The notes beneath the pieces were generated by a model that had not been told where the DNA came from, did not search any database, and saw nothing but the letters and a program-made list of their open reading frames with translations. A program made the translations under genes and the position numbers. Of a DNA stretch of 18,178 bases, positions 1-18,178 are shown in pieces. Position 1 is the first letter of the stretch. Each line of letters starts with the position of its first letter. Source of the stretch: Pseudomonadota bacterium (GTDB lineage Bacteria; Myxococcota; Myxococcia; Myxococcales; Myxococcaceae); assembly GCA_023424585.1 (NCBI GenBank), contig JAFADT010000116.1, positions 1 to 18,178 on the forward strand, in the 5' to 3' direction.

Positions 1-3000
1 AGCAGCCTCACCCAACGCATCTCGCAGATGTCCCCGCTGAAGCTCGCCTTCGCGGCCCGGGAGCTGCGCTCCAAGGCCGCGCTGCTCAACGCCGAGCCCA
101 TCGCCATCACCGGCGCCTCGTGCCGGCTCCCCGGCGCCAGGAACCTGGAGGCCTTCTGGGGCCTGCTGCGCGACGGGGTCGACGCCATCCGCGAGGTGCC
201 CGAGGACCGCTGGGACATCGACGCCTGGTACGACCCGGATCCGGACGCGCCCGGGAAGATGAGCAGCCGCCACGGCGGGTTCCTCGAGCGGATCGACGGC
301 TTCGATCCCCAGTTCTTCGGCATCACGCCTCGCGAGGCGGTGAGCCTGGATCCCCAGCAGCGGCTGCTGCTGGAGGTGACGTGGGAGGCGCTCGAACACG
401 CGGGGCAGGCCCCCTCCCGGCTCTTCAAGAGCCAGACGGGCGTCTTCGTGGGCATCGGCAACTCGGAGTACGCGCAGCGGCTGCTGGGCACGCAGGACCC
501 TTCGCGCATCGACGCCTACCTGAGCACGGGCAACGCGCTCAGCGTCGCGGCGGGGCGCCTGTCCTACACGCTCGGGTTGGTGGGCCCGTGCATGGCGGTG
601 GACACCGCGTGCTCGTCCGCGCTGGTGACCGTGCACCTCGCCTGCCAGAGCCTGCGCAGCGGCGAGTGTGACCTGGCCCTGGCCGGCGGGGTGAACCTGC
701 TCTTGTCGCCCCAGCTCTTCGTCAACTTCTCGCGGGCCCGCATGCTGGCCCCGGACGGCCGCTGCAAGCCCTTCGACGCCGCGGCGAACGGCTACGTGCG
801 CAGCGAGGGCTGCGGGATGGTCGTGCTCAAGCGGCTGTCGGACGCCCTGGCGGATGGCAGCCCCATCCTGGCCCTCATCCGAGGCTCCGCCGTCAACCAG
901 GACGGCCCCAGCGGAGGCATCACCGTCCCGAGCGGCCCGGCGCAGCAGGCCGTCATCCGCGGAGCCCTGGAGAACGGCGGGGTGGAGCCGGCGCAGGTGC
1001 GCTTCGTGGAGACGCACGGCACGGGCACGGCGCTGGGAGACCCCATCGAAGCGGGGGCCCTGGGCGCGGTGTTCGGCGCGAGCCACGCCCGGAGCCGGCC
1101 GCTGGTGATCGGCTCGGTGAAGAGCAACGTCGGGCACCTGGAGAACGCCGCGGGCATCGCGGGCCTGCTCAAGGTCGTGCTGGCCCTGAAGCACGAGGCG
1201 CTCCCGCCGAGCCTGCACTTCCAGCGGCCCAGCCCGCACATCCCCTGGAAGCGGCTACCCCTGGAGGTCGCCACCGGGCTGCTGCCCTGGCCCGCCGGGC
1301 AGGGACGCCGGCTCGCGGGCGTGAGCTCGTTCGGGTTCAGCGGCACCAACGTCCACGTGGTGCTCGAGGAAGCGCCCTCCACCGATGCCCTTCCGGCGCG
1401 CCCGGGGGCGGTCTCCACCAGCGGGGAGCCACCACGAGCACGCCCCGCGCACCTGCTGCCCCTGTCGGCGCGCACCGAGCCGGCGCTGCGCGAGCTGGCA
1501 CGGTCCTACGCGGCCCACCTCGACGCGCACCCGACCGTGCCCCTCCCGGACGTCTGCTACTCCGCGGGCACGGGCCGCTCCCCGTTTCCGCATCGGCTGG
1601 CCGTCACGGCGGCGACCCCCTCCGAGGCCCGGGAGGCGCTGTCCGCGTTCAGTGAAGGGCGGGAGTCCACCGCCGCGGTCGCGGGCGATGGCGCGACGCC
1701 GCCCAAGCTCGCGTTCCTCTTCACCGGCCAGGGCGCCCAGTCCGCGAGGATGGGCCAGCAGCTCTTCGACGCCGAGCCCGAGTTCCGCCGGACCGTGGAG
1801 GAGTGCGACGCCCTGCTGCGGCCCCACCTGGGGGAGTCACTCCTGCCGGTGCTCTTCGCGCAAGGAGCGGAGGCCTCGCGGCTGGACGACACGCGCTTCA
1901 CCCAGCCCGCCCTCTTCGTCGTGGAGTACGCGCTGGCCTCGCTGCTGAAGTCCTGGGGGTTGGAGCCAGCGTTCGTCATGGGCCACAGCGTGGGCGAGTA
2001 CGCCGCCGCGTGCCTCGCGGGCGTGTTCAGCCTCGAGGACGGCCTGAAGCTGATCGCGGCCCGAGGGCGGCTGATGCAGGCCCTGCCTCGCGATGGCGCG
2101 ATGGTCTCCGTGGCGGCCAGCGTCCAGCGCGTGCTGCCCGCGCTGCGAGACGTCGCGGACCGCGTGTCCCTCGCCGCGATCAACGGTCCTGACAGCACCG
2201 TCCTCTCGGGAGACGCCCGTGCCATGCGGCAGGTGGTCGCCGCGCTCCAGGCGGAGGGCGTGCGGGTGGCGCCGCTCAACGTGTCCCACGCCTTCCACTC
2301 GCCCCTGATGGAGCCGATGCTGGAGGACTTCGCCCGCGTCGCCCGCCAGGTGCGCTACGCGGCGCCGCGCCTCGGCTGGGTCTCCAACCTGACCGGCGCG
2401 CTGCTGCCGGCGGAGCCTCCCTCCGCCGACGCCTGGGTCCGCCACGCGCGCGAGCCCGTCCGCTTCGCCGAGGGCATGGCGGCCCTGGAGCAGCTCGGCT
2501 GCGACACGTTCGTGGAGATCGGCCCCCGGCCCACGCTGCTGGGGATGGGGCGGGCCTGCCTGCCGGACTCGCGTCACCGCTGGGTGCCGACGTTGCGCCC
2601 GGGCCAGCCGGAGTGGACGTCCCTGCTGCGCGCCGTGGGCGAGCTGTATGCCCGGGGGGCCTCCGTGGACTGGGAGTCCATCGAGTCGCGAGCGCAGCGC
2701 CGACGGGTGCCGCTGCCGACCTACCCCTTCCAGCGTGAGCGCTACTGGCTAGAGCTCCCGACCGGCCCCGACCGCGCCGAGGGGCCGTCCACGGGGGGCA
2801 CCGCGCTCCACCCGCTGCTGCACCGCGCGCTGCGCTCGCCGCTCGTGAAGGAGCTCGGCTTCGAGTCCCGCCTGGGCGTCGACACGCTGCCCTACATGGA
2901 CGACCACCGCATCCACGGCATCGTGGTCGTGCCCAGCGCCAGCCATGTGTCGATGCTCGTGGCGGCGGCGGAGCTGGCCTTCGGAGCCGCGTCCTGCACC

Positions 3001-5618
3001 CTGCGCGACGTCCTGTTCCCCCAGGCGCTGGCGCTGCCCGACGCCGGTCAGCGCACGGTCCAGGTGATCCTCACACCGGGGACCGGGAGCGAAGCCACCT
3101 TCAAGCTGATCAGCCTTAAGGGAGACAGCCTGACGGGTGACGAGTCCTTCTCCGTCCACGCCACCGGAAGCCTGGGCTGGCCGGACCGGGGCGCGGCGGG
3201 AGCGCAGCCCCACGCGTCGCCCGAAGAGGTCCGGGCCCGCTGTGGAGAGGAGCGCACCGGAGCCGCCTTCTACGAAGTGATGGGCCAGCACGAGGCCCGG
3301 CTCGGTGAGCGCTTCCAGGTCATCCAGGCGCTGTGGCGGGGGAACGACGAGGCCGTGTGCGAGCTGCGGCTGCCCGCGACCCTGGGGGACGCGCGGGACC
3401 ACCAGCTCCACCCCATCCTGCTGGACGGATGCTTCCAGGTCCTCGGCGGGATGATCCCCGGCGGGAACGAGGGCACCTACGTCCCCTTCGGCATCAAGCG
3501 GTTCCGCTTCCTGACGAAGCCCGTGGGCGAACGGTTCTGGTGTCACGCGCGCATGCGGCGCGGCCAGGGAACGAACGTCTTCCTCGACGTGCGCCTGCTC
3601 GGCGACGCAGGCGAGGAGATCGCGGTCATTGAAGGGCTCCAGTACCAGCAGGCAAGCCTCGGGGCACTGGAGCGCGCCTTGCGCCCGAGCCACGCGGAGT
3701 GGCTGTACGCCCCCACCTGGGAGCCCCGGCCCCTGGCGCCCGCGGCCCGCAAGGCGCCCGCGCTCGGCGGTGCCCAACCCTGGCTGGTCTTCACGTCCGA
3801 AGGCGTGCTCGGAGATGGGCTCGCCCGCTACGCGGAGGACAGGGGCGAGCCGTGCATCCGGGTGAGCGTGGGTGAAGCCCATGCGCGACTCGACGAGACC
3901 CACTTCCAGCTCGACCCCTCGCGCCCCGAGGACTTCGCGCGGCTGTTCGAGGGCCTGGCCCTCCAGGGAAGGACCCTCGCGGGCGTCGTCCACCTCTGGA
4001 GCCTCGCCGCGCCTTCCGTGCGCGAGGAGGCGCCCGACGCGCTCTCGGCGCTGGAGCGCGCGCAGCAGCTCGGCTGTGGCAGCGTCCTGCACCTCGTGCA
4101 GGCCCTGGCGCGGGCGGGGCTCGCTCGCGCCCCGCGCCTCTGGCTGGTGACGCGCGGCACCCAGGCGGTCGGCGACGCTTCGCCACCCCCGCATGCCGAA
4201 CATGCACCGCTCTGGGGGCTGGGGCGGGTGCTCGCGCTGGAGCACCCGGAGCTGTCGTGCGTCCGCATCGACCTTCCCGCCGAAGCCTCCGCCGGGGACG
4301 TCCCCGCGCTGGTCGAAGCGCTGGAGTCCACGGACGGCGAGGATCAGCTCGCCTACCGCGCCGGAGCGCGCTTCGTCGCCCGGCTCGCCGCGCACCGCAC
4401 GACCACGCCGCCGCGGGCGGTCACCATTCGGGAGCAGGCCAGCTACCTCGTCACCGGCGGCCTGGGCGCGCTGGGGCTCGAAGTGGCGAAGTGGCTCGTC
4501 GCGAAGGGCGCGCGTCACCTGGTGCTGCTCGGGCGCGCCCCGCCCTCCAGTCAGGCGCGGATCGAACTTCAGGCGCTCGACCAGCAAGGAGCGCGAGTGC
4601 ACGTCGTGGCCGCGGATGTCTCGCGAGCCGGAGCGCTCTCGGACGCGCTCGCGTCCCTGCCCTCCGGGATGCCGCCGCTCGCGGGCGTCGTCCACGCGGC
4701 CGGCGTCCTCGACGACGGCGTCCTCGACCGCCAGAGCTGGGAGCGCTTCGCCCGGGTCCTGGCCCCGAAGACGGCTGGCGCGTGGAACCTCCACGTCCAG
4801 ACGCGGGGGCTGGCCCTGGACTTCTTCGTCTGCTTCTCGTCGGCGGCGGCGCTGCTCGGAGCGCCCGGCCAGGGCAACTACGCCGCGGCCAACGCCTTCC
4901 TCGATGCGCTGGCCCACCGCCGCCGGGCGCTCGGCCTTCCCGCGCTGAGCATCGACTGGGGGCCGTGGAGCGGTGCCGGCATGGCCGCCGCGGGCGCCCA
5001 ACGCCGCGCCGCCTCGGACTGGCTCGGCACCGTCTCACCCGAGCACGGCCTTCAGGTGCTGAGCAGCCTGCTCGAACAGGACGCGCCGCAGGTGGGCGTG
5101 CTCCCGGCGACCTGGGCCCGGCTCGAAGCGCGCGCGGGAGCCGCGCCCTTCCTGGAGCGCTTCACCCGCGAGAAGCGCCAGCCGGCGGCGCCCATCCCGC
5201 ACATCCTCAAGCAGTTCGAGGCGGCGGCCCCCGGGGCGCGGAAGGCGGTGCTCGAACGGCAGGCGAAGGCGCTCGTGGCCCGCGTGCTGGGGCTGCGCGC
5301 CGACGACCTGGGCCCGCGCCAACGGTTCTTCGACCTGGGCGCGGACTCGCTGATGGCGGTGGAGCTGAAGAACCAGCTGGAGGCCCAGGTGGGCCACACG
5401 CTCCGCTCCACGCTCATCTTCGACTTCCCCACCCTGGACGCGCTGGTCGAGCACCTGCTGGCCGAGCTCTCCGGCGCCGTGCCGGAGGCCCCCGAGGCCC
5501 CATCCACCATCGGCTCCGAACCCGCCGCCAGTCCCGAGGAGCTCGACGCGCTCTCACAGGACGAGCTGGCGAACCTGCTGTCCCAGAAGCTCGCAGCGCT
5601 TCAACGAGGTCGCGCGTC

Positions 5619-5622
<4 letters not shown>
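1..5622 (+). CDS. Type I polyketide synthase, one module: KS-AT-DH-KR-ACP (5' end probably upstream of the window)
   Basis: Cytoplasmic extension module that adds one malonate-derived C2 unit. Residues are counted from the Met at base 28. KS, about 24-448: active Cys195 in DTACSS, His330 in VETHGTGT, His370 in KSNVGH. AT, about 561-866: Ser654 in GHSVGE and HAFH at 754-757, the usual malonyl-CoA signature. DH, about 926-1205: HxxxGxxxxP (His960, Gly964, Pro969) and DxxxQ (Asp1133, Gln1137) are intact, but the usual YGPxFQ reads LGERFQ. A KR structural subdomain (about 1226-1465) precedes the catalytic KR: GGLGALG at 1477-1483, LDD at 1561-1563 (B-type), Ser1605, Tyr1618, Asn1622. ACP: Ser1774 in GADSL. 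The C-terminus is a likely docking helix (about 1835-1858). There is no ER or methyltransferase. The nine codons before base 28 are open and continue a helical N-terminus, and no Shine-Dalgarno precedes the ATG, so the true start is probably upstream; Met28 is the fallback. The stop overlaps the next start by 4 bases. Confidence 0.95.
97..2625 (+). repeat. KS-AT region of module 1, paralogous to 5727-8216
   Basis: This segment and 5727-8216 encode the same KS-AT core at high identity. The shared stretches are visible at base level: the codons for DPDPDAPGKM (near 232-261 and 5869-5898), those for VDTACSS, and an identical 20-base run around the AT HAFH motif (2281-2300 and 7879-7898). This is ordinary module duplication, but it makes the region prone to homologous recombination and to misassembly from short reads. 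Confidence 0.75.
5606..5610 (+). promoter_or_regulatory. Ribosome binding site for the second PKS gene
   Basis: GAGGT lies 8 bases upstream of the ATG at 5619, inside the 3' end of the preceding PKS gene. It supports 5619 as the start. The ATG shares ATGA with the upstream TGA, so translational coupling between the two modules is likely. Confidence 0.6.
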
Positions 5623-17875
<12,253 letters not shown>

Positions 17876-17879
17876 GCCC

Positions 17880-18178
17880 GTGAACGACCCCGCCAAGACG
17901 CCGGAGAGCCTCTCCCCGGTCAAACGGAAGCTGCTCGAACAACTGCTCAAGCAGAAGCAGGGCGTGAGCGGCCAGGCCCCGCTGGGCCGCGCCGTCCCGC
18001 CCGTCGTGCCCATCCGGGCGAAGGGGCAGAGAGAGCCCTTCTTCGTCGTCCACCCCATCCTCGGGGTGATCTTCCCGTACTACGAGCTGTCCGCGGCGTT
18101 GCAGCTCGACCGGCCCATGTTCGGCATCCAGGCCTTCGAGGGAAGCGGGACGCTCATCGCCCAGCGGACGATGGAAGA
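17880..18178 (+). CDS. Thioesterase-like protein with an N-terminal docking-like segment (3' truncated by the window)
   Basis: Starts with GTG four bases after the NRPS stop. This is the only plausible start: the frame has a TGA at 17865-17867 and no other start codon before 17880. Only 99 residues are visible. Residues about 11-29 (LSPVKRKLLEQLLKQKQGV) form a charged amphipathic helix like those opening PKS/NRPS subunits, probably a docking element. From about residue 51, PFFVVHPILGVIFPYYELS and later RPMFGIQAF resemble the N-terminal strand and first helix of alpha/beta-hydrolase thioesterases that release NRPS/PKS chains. The family's common HPxGG reads HPILG here. The GxSxG nucleophile and His are beyond the window, so activity cannot be judged, and further domains could follow. 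Its place right after the NRPS suggests chain release. GGTGAG (17871-17876) is only 3 bases from the GTG, so coupling is likely. Confidence 0.82.
   Translation, partial: MNDPAKTPESLSPVKRKLLEQLLKQKQGVSGQAPLGRAVPPVVPIRAKGQREPFFVVHPILGVIFPYYELSAALQLDRPMFGIQAFEGSGTLIAQRTME

Noticed and set aside
2749..5001. Reverse-strand open frame of 750 codons
   Set aside because: Antisense to the DH-KR part of the first PKS; no motifs and shadow-type composition.
4257..5618. In-frame upstream extension of the second PKS gene
   Set aside because: Overlaps the KR-ACP of the first PKS in another frame and is Arg/Pro/Ala-rich. The ATG at 5619 has a ribosome binding site and begins a typical docking helix.

Overview
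The window is one stretch of a modular type I PKS/NRPS assembly line, all on the + strand, with almost no non-coding DNA: two 4-base overlaps and one 4-base gap separate four genes. Very high GC (third codon positions almost always G or C), large multidomain proteins, cis malonyl-type acyltransferases and a luciferase-like monooxygenase built into an adenylation domain all suggest a myxobacterium. This is an inference from style; nothing here is a taxonomic marker.

Layout. (1) 1-5622: a single PKS module, KS-AT-DH-KR-ACP, very probably starting just upstream of the window. (2) 5619-12476: a second single PKS module, KS-AT-DH-cMT-KR-ACP. (3) 12473-17875: a single NRPS module, C-A-PCP, whose adenylation domain is interrupted twice: a MupA/Atu3671-type FMN-dependent luciferase-like monooxygenase (LLM) sits between core motifs A4 and A5, and an FkbM-family methyltransferase between A8 and A9. 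(4) 17880 to the window end: the first 99 residues of a separate thioesterase-like protein.

How the genes work together (inference). Module 1 adds a malonate unit, reduces it and perhaps dehydrates it. Module 2 adds a malonate unit, C-methylates its alpha carbon, reduces it and perhaps dehydrates it. The NRPS module then amidates the chain with an amino acid. Reading the ten specificity positions across the interruption gives DILQLGMIWK, one residue from the classical glycine code. If both DH domains work, the chain reaching the NRPS is a 2-methyl-2,4-dienoyl thioester. The LLM would hydroxylate the glycine alpha carbon. In the myxothiazol and melithiazol systems (MtaG, MelG), the same architecture at A4/A5 leads to loss of the glycine remnant and a terminal primary amide. 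Here the extra embedded FkbM methyltransferase suggests the hydroxyl may instead be captured as a methyl ether, giving an N-acyl-alpha-methoxyglycine (an N,O-acetal) that the downstream thioesterase could release. This glycine-activating, doubly interrupted A domain is the most unusual feature of the window.

Limits: the loading module and earlier modules lie upstream, the thioesterase is cut off before any catalytic residue is visible, and no homology search was run. No promoter, terminator, RNA gene, mobile element or CRISPR array is visible, and no non-coding stretch exceeds a few bases.
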